Source: CAVQCJ01 sp963771835 (GTDB lineage: Bacteria > Actinomycetota > Actinomycetes > Prado026). From it: DNA of 64,000 bases. Both the position numbers and the translations under genes were made by a program. Positions 1 through 9,105 of the stretch are shown piece by piece. Location of the stretch: NCBI GenBank assembly GCA_963771835.1, contig CAVYVA010000002.1, positions 62,001 through 126,000 on the forward strand. Reading direction: 5' to 3'. The notes beneath the pieces were generated by a model that saw only the letters and a program-made list of their open reading frames with translations, did no database searches and was not told the origin of the DNA. Every line of letters starts with the position of its first letter. Position 1 is the first letter of the stretch.

Positions 1-81
1 CAGTGGCTCGATGGTTTGCCCCGATCAGCAGGCGGCGCCGCTTCTGTCGATGGACCGTACCTCGCGCACGTCCAACCGCGC
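1..81 (-). pseudogene. STAS-domain gene fragment (anti-sigma factor antagonist type), broken
   Basis: About nine of ten bases match 41382-41460, inside the intact STAS gene of this window. Read on the minus strand it gives RLDVREVRSIDRSGAA and then a stop, where the intact gene reads RLDVRDVRSIDRSGIALLVG. One base is missing after the conserved IDRSG segment that holds the phosphorylatable serine, so the frame is lost. Similarity ends near position 81, so the N-terminal part is absent; the remainder may continue outside the window. It looks like a decayed duplicate or recombination scar. Confidence 0.6.
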
Positions 82-85
82 CCAT

Positions 86-375
86 GACCCGAAGGTCATT
101 GCTGCCGGGCGTTCCTACGCTCACCTGTCTGCTGACGACACGTCCGGCTGTGCGAGCCTCACAGACAAAGCCAAGGCCCGAGCGGACGTCGACTCGCTCA
201 ACGCATCTTGCTCCGGTCGGGGCGGTTCGTTCACGCCGGCCCGGACCGCTCCCGGACCGCGCACTCCGAGGGTAGCAGCCGTCAAGGGCCGTCAGTAACG
301 CCCGAACGGCCACCCCCCGAAACCCGTTGCCGGGTAAGGGATTCACGCTCTGAACCGGCCCCGGCCCGGGTGGGC
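86..375. other. Intergenic stretch downstream of rnpB
   Basis: No convincing coding sequence is seen; the short open frames here lack family motifs. A small hairpin (ATGACC...GGTCAT) lies near 85-105. The region separates the 3' end of RNase P RNA from the STAS fragment and may hold its terminator, but no clear stem followed by a T-run is visible. Confidence 0.4.
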
Positions 376-812
376 GGCGGACGAGTCGGCCTGTACGCCG
401 GGTTCTGTGGCCGTGACGCCTTGCGGCACTGTCACGGCCGGCGGCCATCCATCTAGACCTGCCGTTGCCGACAGGCTCGTGCGGTCTACCCGCAGGCTCG
501 GGCGGGCCGCCCTCGAACGCCTGCGCAGGACCCGCGACCGAAGCCGCGAGCCCCTTTTGACCTTGCTCCTGGTGGGGTTTGCCGAGCCGCCCGGGTCACC
601 CCGGGCGCTGGTGGTCTCTTACACCGCCGTTTCACCCTTACCGGCTCGCGCCCTGCTTGCGCAGAGCCCGGACCGGCGGTCTGTTTTCTGTGGCACTTTC
701 CCGCGGGTCGCCCCGGGTGGGTGTTACCCACCACCTTGCCCTGTGGAGCCCGGACGTTCCTCGACGCCGCCATCGCTGGCACCGCCGCGGCCGCCCGGCC
801 GGCTCGTCCGCC
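376..812 (-). ncRNA. rnpB: RNase P RNA (type A)
   Basis: This is the catalytic RNA of RNase P, which removes the 5' leader of pre-tRNAs. On the minus strand it shows the conserved 5' block GAGGAACGTCCGGGCTCCAC, the GGGTGAAACGG segment, and the 3' block ending in the AGAACCCGGCGTACAGGCCG type sequence. The ends were set by the P1 helix: the minus-strand copy of 797-812 (GGCGGACGAGCCGGCC) pairs with that of 376-391 with one mismatch. Length is about 437 nt, as expected for high-GC actinobacteria. It follows the RNB ribonuclease gene by 27 bp. Confidence 0.95.
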
Positions 813-820
813 GTCCAGCC

Positions 821-826
821 AGGGTA
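821..826 (-). promoter_or_regulatory. Probable -10 box of rnpB
   Basis: On the minus strand TACCCT (a TANNNT actinobacterial -10) lies about 8 nt before the first base of the P1 helix, so transcription would start at the mature 5' end. No good -35 was recognised. It sits just inside and beyond the stop codon of the RNB gene. Confidence 0.45.
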
Positions 827-839
827 GCGGCGCTGGTGT

Positions 840-2290
840 CTACGCCGGGACGAAGCGCACGACCCGCCTCGCGACGTCTGCCTCGTGCAGCCGCACGCGC
901 AGCGGCTCGCCGAGCGGGAGCGGGCCGTGGGTCGCCTCGCACCGGGCCAGGACGGCGGGGTCGGCGAGCTGCGACGGTGCCACCGCCGCGGCGCTCGTCG
1001 ACGTCGACGACCAGCCCGTCGAAGACCTTCCCGACGGACGGCGCCAGCACGACGGCCTCGACCAGGTCGACCATCGCCCGGTCGAGGGCGTGCCCTCGCT
1101 GGTCGCCCTTGGCCATCTCCTCGGGCAGGTCGGGCAGCGCGTCCCGTGCCCACGCCGGCACCTGCTGCGCCCGCCGCACAGCGCCAGGCAGACCTCACCG
1201 GCGTAGCGGTCGACGAGCCGTCGCAGCGGCGCGGTGCAGTGGGCGTACGGCGCGGCGATCGCGGCGTGCGTGGTCCGGCCCGGGCGGCTGGCCGTCGAAC
1301 GCGGTGTAGGCGGCGCCGCGGAACAACGCGGTGGCCTCGGTGAGGAAGGCCTCGACGCGGCCGTGGTCCACGGGTGGCTGCCGGCCGATGCGGTCCAGCA
1401 ACGCCGCGTACGTCTCGTCGGCCGGCCAGTCGAGGCCGAGGCCGCGGGCGACCCGGCGCAGGCGGGCGACGTCGCGGTCGTCGGCGGGCGGCATGGTGCG
1501 CAGGACCCCGATCCCGCCGGCGAGCATGAGCTCTGCGGCCGCCATGCCGGTGAGCAGGGAGATCTGGGCGTTCCAGTCCTCGACGGGCAGCCCGGCACGG
1601 AACCGCAGCTGCCACCCGTGGCCGTCGGGCACGACCTCCTGGGCGGGCACGGCGAGGTTCATGCCGCCGCGGTCGCGCTGGCGGTCGAGCCGCAGCAGCC
1701 CGACCTCGCGCAGCAGCTGCACCGGCCCGGGCGCGGTGCCGGCGTCCAGAGCCGCCTGCACCGACGGGTAGTCCTGCTGCTCCCGACTGCGTACCAGCGC
1801 GCGCCGCACGTCGGTGTGCTGCAGCTCGCCGTCGTGGTCGAGGTCGAGGGTCCACACCAGCGCCGGCGCGGTCTGCCCGGGCAGCAGGGACGCGGCACCC
1901 TCGCTGAGGCTCGGCGGGTACAGCGGGGTGCGCCGGTCCGGGGCGTACAGGGTCTCGACGCGGCGGTGCGCCTCGAGGTCGACGGGATCGCCGGCGGCCA
2001 CGAAGGCGGCGACGTCGGCGATGGCGTACCGGACGCGGTAGCCGGCACCGGACCGTTCGATGGCATACGCCTGGTCGAGGTCGCGCGAACCCGGCGGGTC
2101 GAGCGTGGCGAACGCGACGTCGGTGAGGTCGAGCGCGGGCAGCCGCGGAGCGCGGCGCCGCGGCCCCGGCGGCAGCGAGGACGGCCGGGTCGAAGGCGTC
2201 CGGGACACCGAGCTCGGTGCGCACCTGCTCGAACCCGGCGAGCAGCTCGGCGCCGTCGCCGGCGGGGAGGCTGACGTGACGGCGCGGCAC
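840..2290 (-). pseudogene. RNB-domain (RNase II/R family) exoribonuclease, reading frame interrupted
   Basis: The product would be a 3'-5' exoribonuclease. The RNB signature is clear: FATLDPPGSRDLDQAYAIER contains the acidic metal-binding cluster, followed by YRVRYAIADVAAFV and a long conserved RNB body (LYPPSLSEGAASLLPG). It starts with GTG at 2290 (VPRRHVSLPAGDGAEL) and ends in RVVRFVPA. Conserved protein is recovered only by changing frame about four times, near 2165, 1262, 1180 and 985. Each segment between the changes is well conserved, which argues for base-calling or assembly indels; true inactivation is the alternative. Length with frames joined is about 480 residues, normal for the short actinobacterial RNB proteins. 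Confidence 0.75.
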
Positions 2291-2353
2291 CCGCGCAGGC
2301 TACCCACGCCCGGTCGCCCAGGCGCGGGCGCGACGCACCGCCGGTTAGGGTCG

Positions 2354-3155
2354 GTGACCGTGCTCGTCCTGCTGCCGCCGTCCGAGGGGAAGTCGACCTC
2401 CCGCCGCCGCGGTGCCCCGGTCGACGTCGAACGCCTCTCGTTCCCCGAGCTCAACGCCACCCGCGAGCGGCTGCTCGACGAGCTGGTCGGCCGTCTGCGA
2501 CGGAGACCGGGAGAAGGCCCGCGAGGTGCTCGGCCTGCCGACCGGCCTGGCCGCCGAGGTCGACCGCGACCGGCTGCTGCGGTCCGCTCCGGCCGTCCGG
2601 GTCGACCAGCTGTACACCGGCGTCCTCTACGACGCGCTCGACCTCGCCTCGCTCGACCCGGCGGCGCGACGACGCGCCAACCGCGCGCTGGTTGTCCTCA
2701 GCGGGCTGTGGGGTGCCCTGCGGCTGACCGACCGGGTGCCCGCCTACCGGCTCGCCCCCGACGTCGCACTCCCGGGCACCGGACCGGTGGCGGCCCTGTG
2801 GCGCCCGGTCCTGCCGGGCGTGCTCGAGCAGGAGGCGCGGCGCGGACTCGTGCTGGACCTGCGATCGACCGCGTACACGGCGATGGGCAGGCTGACCGGG
2901 CCGGTGGCCGACCGCACGCGTGGGCGTGCGCGTCCTGCACGAACGGGTCCCGGGCGAGCCGGCGTCGCGGGTGGTCGTCAGCCACTTCAACAAGGCCACG
3001 AAGGGACGGCTGGTCCGCGCGCTGCTCGGACAGCGCCGCCGACCCGCGCACCGCGGCCGCGCTGGTGACGGTGCTGCGCGACCTCGGCTACGACGCGGTG
3101 CCGCGGCCGGACGGCCGCCGCGAACGACCTCGACGTCGTCGTCGTCGAGCTCTGA
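2354..3155 (+). pseudogene. yaaA: YaaA family peroxide-stress protein, reading frame interrupted
   Basis: YaaA (DUF328/UPF0246) proteins limit intracellular iron and DNA damage under peroxide stress in E. coli. The start GTG at 2354 gives VTVLVLLPPSEGKS, the family N-terminal motif. Later segments in other frames give YTGVLYDALDLASLDPAARRR, LSGLWGALRLTDRVPAYRL, DLRSTAYTAMGR and VVVSHFNKATKGRLVRALL, all family hallmarks, ending in DLDVVVVEL. About four frame changes are needed (near 2500, 2920, 3030 and 3120). It converges on the RNase H gene with 23 bp between stops. As with its neighbours, sequence error is more likely than decay. Confidence 0.75.
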
Positions 3156-3178
3156 GGTCGCGTCACCGGGTCCCGGAG

Positions 3179-4392
3179 TCAGACGTGCTGGAACGGCAGC
3201 AGGCCGCCGAGGTGCTGGGTGTCGTTGAGGCTGCGCAGCGACGCGTTGCCGTCGTCGAACCACAGCACGGTCGACAGCGAGGCCGGCGCCAGCTCCATCC
3301 GGTACGCCGCCCGGGCCGGCGCCTGCAGGGCCAGCAGCACCAGGGTCTTGATCGGTGTCACGTGCGAGACCACCACGACGGTGCCGGCGTGCGCCCGGTC
3401 CAGCAACCGGTCCCGTGCCGCACGCACCCGGTCCAGCACCGCGTCGAACGACTCGCCACCCGGCGGTGCCACCGCCGTCGAGGCCAGCCACGCGGCGAGC
3501 TCGTCCGGCCAGCGCTCCTCGACCTCGCGCGAACGTCAGGCCCTCCCACGCGCCGAACCCGCACTCGGCGAGGTCGTCGTCGACCTCGAGCGGGACCTCG
3601 AGCAGGTCGGCGACGACCTGCGCGGTCTCGCGCGCCCGCAGCAGCGGCGACGTGACGACCAGGTCGACGCCGCCGAGCTCGGCCAGCCGGCGCCCGGACG
3701 CGACCGCCTGCGCACGACCGTCCTCGGACAGCGGCGGGTCGTCGCCGCCGGAGCCGCTGAACCGCTTCTGGCGGGTGTGCGCGGTCTCGCCGTGCCGCAG
3801 CAGCACGAAGGTCGTCGGCTCGCCCAGGTCGTGGCGCCCAGCCGACCAGCTTGTTCGGCGGCGCGTCCTCGAGCTCGTCGGCCAGCCCCGGGCCGGCGCC
3901 GTCGTCGTCCTGCAGGGACCCGGGGACCACCCCGGAGGCCGACTCGACCCACGGCCGGCCCGCCTCGGCAAGGTCGAGCGCCTCGTTCACCAGCCGGTCC
4001 GCCGCCTTGTTCTTCGCCCGCGGGATCCAGGTGTACGTGACCCGGCCCGGCGGCCAGATCGCCAGCGCCCGCTTGGCGAGCGTCCGCATGTCCGGGTGCT
4101 TGACCTGCCAGCGCCCGGACAGCTGCTCGACCACGAGCTTGGAGTCCATCCGCACGTCGACCTCGGCCTCCGGGTCGAGGTCGCGCGCGGCCGTCAGCCC
4201 GGCGATGATCCCCCGGTACTCGGCGACGTTGTTGGACGCCGTGCCGATGTGCTCGGCCACCTGGGCCAGCACCTCGCCGCTGGCGCCGTCGAACACCACC
4301 GCGCCGTACGCAGCCGGTCCGGGGTTGCCGCGCGAGCCGCCGTCGGTCTCGACGACGAGCCGCCGCCGGCCGGACCCGGTCGGGTCGCTCAC
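3179..4392 (-). pseudogene. Bifunctional RNase HI / histidine phosphatase, reading frame interrupted
   Basis: The N-terminal half is RNase HI, which cleaves RNA in RNA-DNA hybrids: VVETDGGSRGNPGPAAYGAV with the first catalytic Asp, then NVAEYRG (Glu) and VDVRMDSKLVVEQLSG (Asp). The C-terminal half is a phosphoglycerate-mutase-like phosphatase with the LLRHGETAHTRQKRFSGSG phosphohistidine motif and the later VVVSHVTPIKTL histidine. This two-domain layout is typical of actinobacteria and is linked to alpha-ribazole phosphatase or acid phosphatase activity. GTG at 4392 overlaps the stop of the zinc-ribbon gene (GTGA), implying translational coupling. Two frame changes, near 3845 and 3535, interrupt it. 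Confidence 0.8.
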
Positions 4393-5129
4393 CCGGAGGT
4401 GCCCGGCCGGACCAGGATCCGGCGGCACTCCTCGCAGCGGTGCACCTCGTCGGCCGGTGCCGCGGCGATCCGCGCCAGCTCGGTCGGGGTCTGCTCGAGC
4501 CGGCAGCCCATGCAGCGGCCGCCCTGCAGCGCGGCCGCGCCGACGCCGCCGTTGTCCGCGCGCAGCTTCTCGTACAGGGCCATCAGGTCGGCCGGCAGAC
4601 CCGTCGCGGCCCGGCCGCGCTCCCCGGCGAGGTACGCCGTGTCCTTGTCGATGTCGGTGAACGCCTCGTCGCGCTGCGCCTCGAGGTCGGCCTGCTCGGC
4701 GGCCAGCGCGGCGGACCGCACGGTCAGCTCGTCGACCCGGGCCGAGACGTCCTCGAGGCGTTGCATGGCCTCCAGCTCGACCTCTTCGAGGTCGCTCTGC
4801 CGCTTGGCCAGCGACCCCAGCTCGTGCTGCAGCGCCTCGAGCTCCTTGGCCGAGCCGACCGCCCCGGCGTCCATCCGCTGCCGGTCCCGGGCTGCGCGCT
4901 GCCGGACGGTCTCGACGTCCTGCTCGGACTTGGCGACCTCGCGCTCGATGTCGGACTGCTCGGTCTGCGCGCCGACCAGCAGGTCGCGGACCTGGGTGGT
5001 CTCACCGGTCACCCGGTCCAGCTCGGCCAGCTGCGGCAACGTCCGGCGCCGGTGGGCCAGCTGGTCGATCCTGGCGTCGAGCGCCTGGACGTCCAGCAGG
5101 CGCAGCTGGTCGGCATGATCGGCGTTCAG
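4389..5129 (-). CDS. Coiled-coil C4-type zinc-ribbon protein (CT398 type)
   Basis: A 246-residue protein with a long charged helical region, predicted coiled coil (about residues 10-165, e.g. ELEALQHELGSLAKRQSDLEE), then a C-terminal zinc ribbon with CMGCRLE and HRCEECRRIL supplying four cysteines (zf-RING_7). The family is thought to act in nucleic-acid metabolism; its exact role is unknown. The likely start is CTG at 5129, preceded by GGGGAG at good spacing and overlapping the Nif3 stop (CTGA). The gene is coupled to Nif3 upstream and RNase H downstream, an operon conserved in actinobacteria. Confidence 0.85.
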   Translation of the reverse strand: MNADHADQLRLLDVQALDARIDQLAHRRRTLPQLAELDRVTGETTQVRDLLVGAQTEQSDIEREVAKSEQDVETVRQRAARDRQRMDAGAVGSAKELEALQHELGSLAKRQSDLEEVELEAMQRLEDVSARVDELTVRSAALAAEQADLEAQRDEAFTDIDKDTAYLAGERGRAATGLPADLMALYEKLRADNGGVGAAALQGGRCMGCRLEQTPTELARIAAAPADEVHRCEECRRILVRPGTSG

Positions 5130-6016
5130 GGCCGGCTCCCCTCGATGTGCTCGCGGATGTGGTCGCGTCCGCGATCCCGGACGCGATCGTGCGTGACCAG
5201 CGCGGTCCACGGGTCCGTGACCAGGTACGAGATGCGGACGTCCACCGTATCGGCCAGCTCGGCGGCCAACGCCCGGGCCGCCGCCGGCAGCCACGGCCAC
5301 TCGCTGGCCCAGTGCCCCGGGTCGATCAGCGCCGGGCCGCCGCGGGCCACGAGCTCGCTGCTGTAGTGGTGCCGCAGGTCGGCGGTCACGAACACGTCGG
5401 CCCGGGCCTGCTGCGCGTGCTCGAGGAACTGGTCGCCGGCGCCGCCGCACACCGCCACCCGGTGCACGGGCCGGGCCAGGTCCCCGGCCACCCGCAGCCC
5501 GACTGGGGTCGCGGGCAGCGCGTCCGCGACCCGCTGGGCGAACGCGCCCAGCGTCGTCGGGTGGCCAAGGTCGCCGACCCGGCCCGAGCCCGTCCCGGCC
5601 GGACCCGTCGGCGACGGGACCAGTGGCACCGGATCGAACACGCCGAGCACCCGGGCCAGCTCGGCGCTCACCCCGCCCGGGGCGTCGTCGGCGTTCGTGT
5701 GCGCGACGTAGAGCCCGCAGCCGGCGGTGAGCAGCCGGGTGACGAGCCGGCCCTTGGTGGTCCCGCCGTAGACCGTCGAGGTGCCGCGCAGGTACAGCGG
5801 GTGGTGCGTGACCAGGAGCTGGGCGCCGAGGGCGATCGCCTCGTCGACCACCGCCTCGACCGGGTCGACGGCGAGCAGCACCGTCCGCACCGGGCCGGCC
5901 GGGTCGCCGCAGACCGGGCCGACCGCGTCCCAGTCCGCGGCCGTCTCCGGCGGGTAGAGGCGGTCCAGCACGGCCACCACGTCGGCGAGCGAGGGCGGCG
6001 GGGGCGGCGGCGGCAC
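5126..6016 (-). CDS. Nif3-like dinuclear metal center protein
   Basis: A 296-residue member of the NIF3/DUF34 family, which often acts as a GTP cyclohydrolase I type 2 homologue or metal-binding protein; the substrate is unsettled. Motifs include WDAVGPVCGDP near the N-terminus, LLVTHHPLYLRG (metal-binding histidines) and VYVAHTNAD-type LYVAHTNADDAPGG, with C-terminal DVFVTADLRHHYSSEL and IDPGHWASEW. GTG at 6016 follows CGGAG and begins a proline run. It is the first gene of the three-gene minus-strand operon. Confidence 0.9.
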   Translation of the reverse strand: MPPPPPPPSLADVVAVLDRLYPPETAADWDAVGPVCGDPAGPVRTVLLAVDPVEAVVDEAIALGAQLLVTHHPLYLRGTSTVYGGTTKGRLVTRLLTAGCGLYVAHTNADDAPGGVSAELARVLGVFDPVPLVPSPTGPAGTGSGRVGDLGHPTTLGAFAQRVADALPATPVGLRVAGDLARPVHRVAVCGGAGDQFLEHAQQARADVFVTADLRHHYSSELVARGGPALIDPGHWASEWPWLPAAARALAAELADTVDVRISYLVTDPWTALVTHDRVRDRGRDHIREHIEGSRP

Positions 6017-6051
6017 GGCTCCGAGGCTATCCCCCGCGGTCCCGGGCTCGA

Positions 6052-6312
6052 TCAGACGATGGCCTCGTCGACGAAGCACCAGCGCCAGGACTCCCCCGGC
6101 TGGAAGGACCGCATGACCGGGTGCCCGGTGCTCTCGAAGTGCTTCGTGGCGTGCCGGTTCTTGGAGGAGTCGCAGCAGCCGATGTTCCCGCACGACAGGC
6201 ACTCGCGCAGGTGCACCCAGCGGTCGCCGAGGGCCAGGCACTCGCCGCAGCCTTCGGGCGTCAGCGGCTCGACGGTCGGGGACAGGTCGGCCAGATGGGG
6301 ACAGGCGGTCAT
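6052..6312 (-). CDS. UBP-type zinc finger protein
   Basis: An 86-residue protein that is essentially one ZnF-UBP domain. Cysteines and histidines are spaced as in the family: CPHL, GCGECLALGDRWVHLRECLSCGNIGCCDSS, then RHATKHFESTGHPVMRSF. In eukaryotes this finger binds the ubiquitin C-terminus; bacterial versions have no settled function. It starts at ATG 6312 and is divergent from the Na+/H+ antiporter with 69 bp between starts. In some bacteria this finger is fused to or next to antiporters of the same type, so a regulatory partnership is a reasonable inference. Confidence 0.88.
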   Translation of the reverse strand: MTACPHLADLSPTVEPLTPEGCGECLALGDRWVHLRECLSCGNIGCCDSSKNRHATKHFESTGHPVMRSFQPGESWRWCFVDEAIV

Positions 6313-6381
6313 GGCACGATCATGCGGGCAGCACCGGTTCGGGCCAAACCGGGTCCGGCCGGGTCGGGCCGGGAGGGTGCC

Positions 6382-7962
6382 GTGAGCGAGCTCGGCGTGC
6401 TGCTGCTCGTGACCGGCGCGGTCGCGGTCGCCGGGATCTCGCGTCGCAAGGGCTGGCCGGCACCGCTGGTCGTCGTCCTGGTCGCGCTGGTGGTCTCTGA
6501 GCTGCCACACATGCCGCGGGTCGAGATCAACCCCGACCTCGTCCTGGACGTCTTCCTGCCGCCGCTGCTGTACTCCGCCGCGCAGGAGTCCTCGTACCTG
6601 TCGATCCGGCGGAACCTGCGCCCGATCGCGCTGCTGTCGGTCGGGCTGGTCGTGTTCACGACCGTTGTCGTCGCCGTCGCGTCGTGGTGGCTGATCGGAC
6701 CGCTCTCGCTCGGCACGGCGTTCGTGCTCGGCGCGGTCGTCGCGCCGCCGGACGCGGTGGCCGCGACCGCGGTCGGTCGCACCCTCGGGCTGCCCAGGCG
6801 GGTCCTGACGATCCTGGGCGGGGAGAGCCTGCTCAACGACGGCACCGCGCTCACGCTGTACCAGGTCGCGGTCGCCGCGGTGGTCAGCGGCACGATCAGC
6901 GTCGCCGCGGGCTTCGGGCTGTTCGTGGTCACCGCGGCCGGCGGCATCCTGGTCGGCCTGCTCATCGGCAAGGCCGCCATCTGGCTCCTGTGCCGGCTGT
7001 ACGACGGCGTGCTCGAGAACACCGTGTCGTTGCTGGTCCCGTTCGTCGCGTTCACCGTCGCCCAGGCCCTGCACACCTCCGGTGTGCTCGCCGTGGTGCT
7101 CGCCGGCCTGACGATCGGGCACGCTGCCCCGCGGACGCTGTCGTACGCCGCCCGGCTGCAGTCCGAAGCGGTCTGGCGCATGATCGACTTCCTGCTCGAG
7201 TCCGTGGTGTTCATGGTGATCGGGCTGCAGCTGCCGACGGCGCTGGAACAGGTGAGCGGCTTCGCGAGCAGCTGGCAGCTGGTCGGCTGGGGCGCGTTCG
7301 TCCTGCTCGTCGTCATCGTGAGCCGGCTGGTCTGGGTGTACCCCGCCACGTACGTCCCGCGCTGGATCCCCAGCGTCGCCAGGCGGGACCCGGCGCCCCC
7401 GGCGGCGGTGCCGACGGTGATCGGCTGGGCCGGCATGCGCGGGGTCGTCTCGATCGCGGCCGCCGTCGCCCTACCCCTGAGCACGGACGCGGGCGCAGCG
7501 TTCCCGCAGCGCGACCTGGTGATCTACCTGGCGTTCGTCGTGGTGGTCGGGACGCTGGTCATCCAGGGGTTCACGCTGCCCTGGCTGATCCGCCGGCTGC
7601 ACGTGACCGGCGACGACACGGCCGACCTGCTCGCCGAGGCGGAGGCGCAGCAGCGGGCCGCGGCCGCCGCCGTCGACCGGCTGGACGTGCTGCTCGCCGA
7701 CGAGCCCGACGTCGACGACGACGTGGTGGAGCGGCTGCGCGCCCGGACCCAGGGACGGGCGTTGACGGCTTGGGAGCGGCTCGGCGGCGAGGGCTCGCCG
7801 GAGGCGCCCAGCGCGACCTACCGACGGCTGCGCCGGCAGATGCTCGCGGCCGAGCGGGACGCCTTCGTCAAGATGCGCGACGCTGGTCGTCTCGACGACG
7901 AGCTCCTGCGCAAGGTGCACCGCGAGCTGGACCTGGAAGAGGCGATGCTCGCCCGCGAATGA
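6382..7962 (+). CDS. Na+/H+ antiporter, NhaP/CPA1 family
   Basis: A 526-residue integral membrane exchanger with about twelve transmembrane segments over residues 1-410 and a soluble C-terminal helical tail of about 110 residues. Characteristic motifs are DVFLPPLLYSAA, VAPPDAVAATAVGR (paired-acid/proline region), GGESLLNDGTALTLY (ion-binding ND motif) and GWAGMRGVVSIAAA. It should exchange cytoplasmic sodium or potassium for protons. GTG at 6382 gives VSELGVLLLVTG at the start of the first membrane helix. The 613-codon open frame begins further upstream, but that part is not family-like and overlaps the divergent gene. Confidence 0.92.
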   Translation: MSELGVLLLVTGAVAVAGISRRKGWPAPLVVVLVALVVSELPHMPRVEINPDLVLDVFLPPLLYSAAQESSYLSIRRNLRPIALLSVGLVVFTTVVVAVASWWLIGPLSLGTAFVLGAVVAPPDAVAATAVGRTLGLPRRVLTILGGESLLNDGTALTLYQVAVAAVVSGTISVAAGFGLFVVTAAGGILVGLLIGKAAIWLLCRLYDGVLENTVSLLVPFVAFTVAQALHTSGVLAVVLAGLTIGHAAPRTLSYAARLQSEAVWRMIDFLLESVVFMVIGLQLPTALEQVSGFASSWQLVGWGAFVLLVVIVSRLVWVYPATYVPRWIPSVARRDPAPPAAVPTVIGWAGMRGVVSIAAAVALPLSTDAGAAFPQRDLVIYLAFVVVVGTLVIQGFTLPWLIRRLHVTGDDTADLLAEAEAQQRAAAAAVDRLDVLLADEPDVDDDVVERLRARTQGRALTAWERLGGEGSPEAPSATYRRLRRQMLAAERDAFVKMRDAGRLDDELLRKVHRELDLEEAMLARE

Positions 7963-7982
7963 CGGCCGGGGAAGTCGGACGC

Positions 7983-8117
7983 CTAGCTCTTCTTGGGCGG
8001 GACGATGACGACCGAGTGGTTGGCCGCGTCCACCTTGGCCCGCTTGTCCGCCCGCTTCTCCTTGATGGACTTGCCGGACTTCTTGCTCTTGGAATCGTGC
8101 GGGGACTTGTCACCCAT
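7983..8117 (-). CDS. Small lysine-rich conserved actinobacterial protein
   Basis: A 44-residue basic protein (MGDKSPHDSKSKKSGKSIKEKRADKRAKVD...) ending in VIVPPKKS. GAGGAG lies at good distance before the ATG at 8117, supporting real translation. Similar tiny Lys/Ser-rich proteins are widespread in actinobacteria and their function is unknown. It converges with the antiporter gene, with 20 bp between stops. Confidence 0.75.
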   Translation of the reverse strand: MGDKSPHDSKSKKSGKSIKEKRADKRAKVDAANHSVVIVPPKKS

Positions 8118-8235
8118 CGTCACTCCTCGGCCGGGAGTCCGGAAGGCTCCGTCGCCGTGACAGTACGCCTCCGGAAAGCCGGTCCGTGGCAGCCTCGGGT
8201 GGGCTAGCGTCTGAGGCGACCTCGGGGAGAGTCGC

Positions 8236-9090
8236 ATGACACGCACATCGTTGGCGGGCAAGCCGCTGGTCCAGGCCTCGTACCGTCTCCTGCTCCGCGA
8301 CAAGTCCATGATCCTTCTGCTGTTCATCGGCGGGATCTGCTCGGCCGTGGCTTTCGGGCTGGTCGTCGGGGGTGCGTCCGTCGTCCACGGCGGATGGCTC
8401 ACGGACCGCGACGGCGTGCTCGGGCTCGGCGTCTACGCGCTCGCCCTCCTGCTGTCGACCTTCGTGTCGACGATCTTCATGGGTGCCGTCGTGGGTGCGG
8501 CGATGCTCCGCGCCGACGGCGGCGAGCCGGACGTGTCGTCGGCCCTGTCGCTCGCCTGGGACCGGCGCGGCCCGCTGCTGGCCTGGGCAGCCATGTCCAC
8601 CGTGGTCGGGGTCGTCATGAACGTGCTCCAGCGGTTCGGCGTCGCGGCGCTGCTCGTGCGGCTGTTCGCCGGCCTGGCATGGGCCGTGGCGACGATGTTC
8701 GCGGTGCCGGTGATCATGACCGAAGGCACCATGCCCGTCCAGACCGTCCGCCGGTCCGCGCACATCCTGACGTCGCGCTTCGGTACGAACGTGCGGGCGA
8801 CGTTCCGGCTCGGCGTGCAGTGGACGCTCGCCATCTTCGCCTCGACCGGGGCCGCCGTCATCGGCTTCGGGCTGCTGAGCTCGGCCACCGACGGCGCCGC
8901 TGTCGTCCAGCGCCTGGTCGGAGGTGTGCTCCTGGTCTGCGGCGTCGTCGCGTTCTTCGTCGTCTCGGCGATCTACTCGGCCGTCTCGGTCTACCTGCGC
9001 ACCGTGCTGTTCCGCTACGCGACCGGTCGTCCGACCCCCGGCATCGAGGCGTCTGCCCTTCCGTTCATGTACGGCGACGCCCAGGCGTGA
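8236..9090 (+). CDS. DUF6159-like integral membrane protein
   Basis: A 284-residue protein with about six hydrophobic helices (residues 22-50, 62-90, 115-160, 195-225, 230-260). The N-terminal SYRLLLRDKSMILLL and C-terminal SALPFMYGDAQA segments are typical of the DUF6159 family as I remember it. ATG at 8236 follows GGGGAGAG. A TAGCGT hexamer about 30 bp upstream may be the -10 box. No biochemical role is known. It precedes, but does not overlap, the pentapeptide gene. Confidence 0.65.
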   Translation: MTRTSLAGKPLVQASYRLLLRDKSMILLLFIGGICSAVAFGLVVGGASVVHGGWLTDRDGVLGLGVYALALLLSTFVSTIFMGAVVGAAMLRADGGEPDVSSALSLAWDRRGPLLAWAAMSTVVGVVMNVLQRFGVAALLVRLFAGLAWAVATMFAVPVIMTEGTMPVQTVRRSAHILTSRFGTNVRATFRLGVQWTLAIFASTGAAVIGFGLLSSATDGAAVVQRLVGGVLLVCGVVAFFVVSAIYSAVSVYLRTVLFRYATGRPTPGIEASALPFMYGDAQA

Positions 9091-9105
9091 GCGAAGTCCC
9101 GGCGC

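Noticed and set aside
3355..5118. A 587-codon plus-strand frame
   Set aside because: It is antisense to the RNase H/phosphatase and zinc-ribbon genes, both clear by motif.
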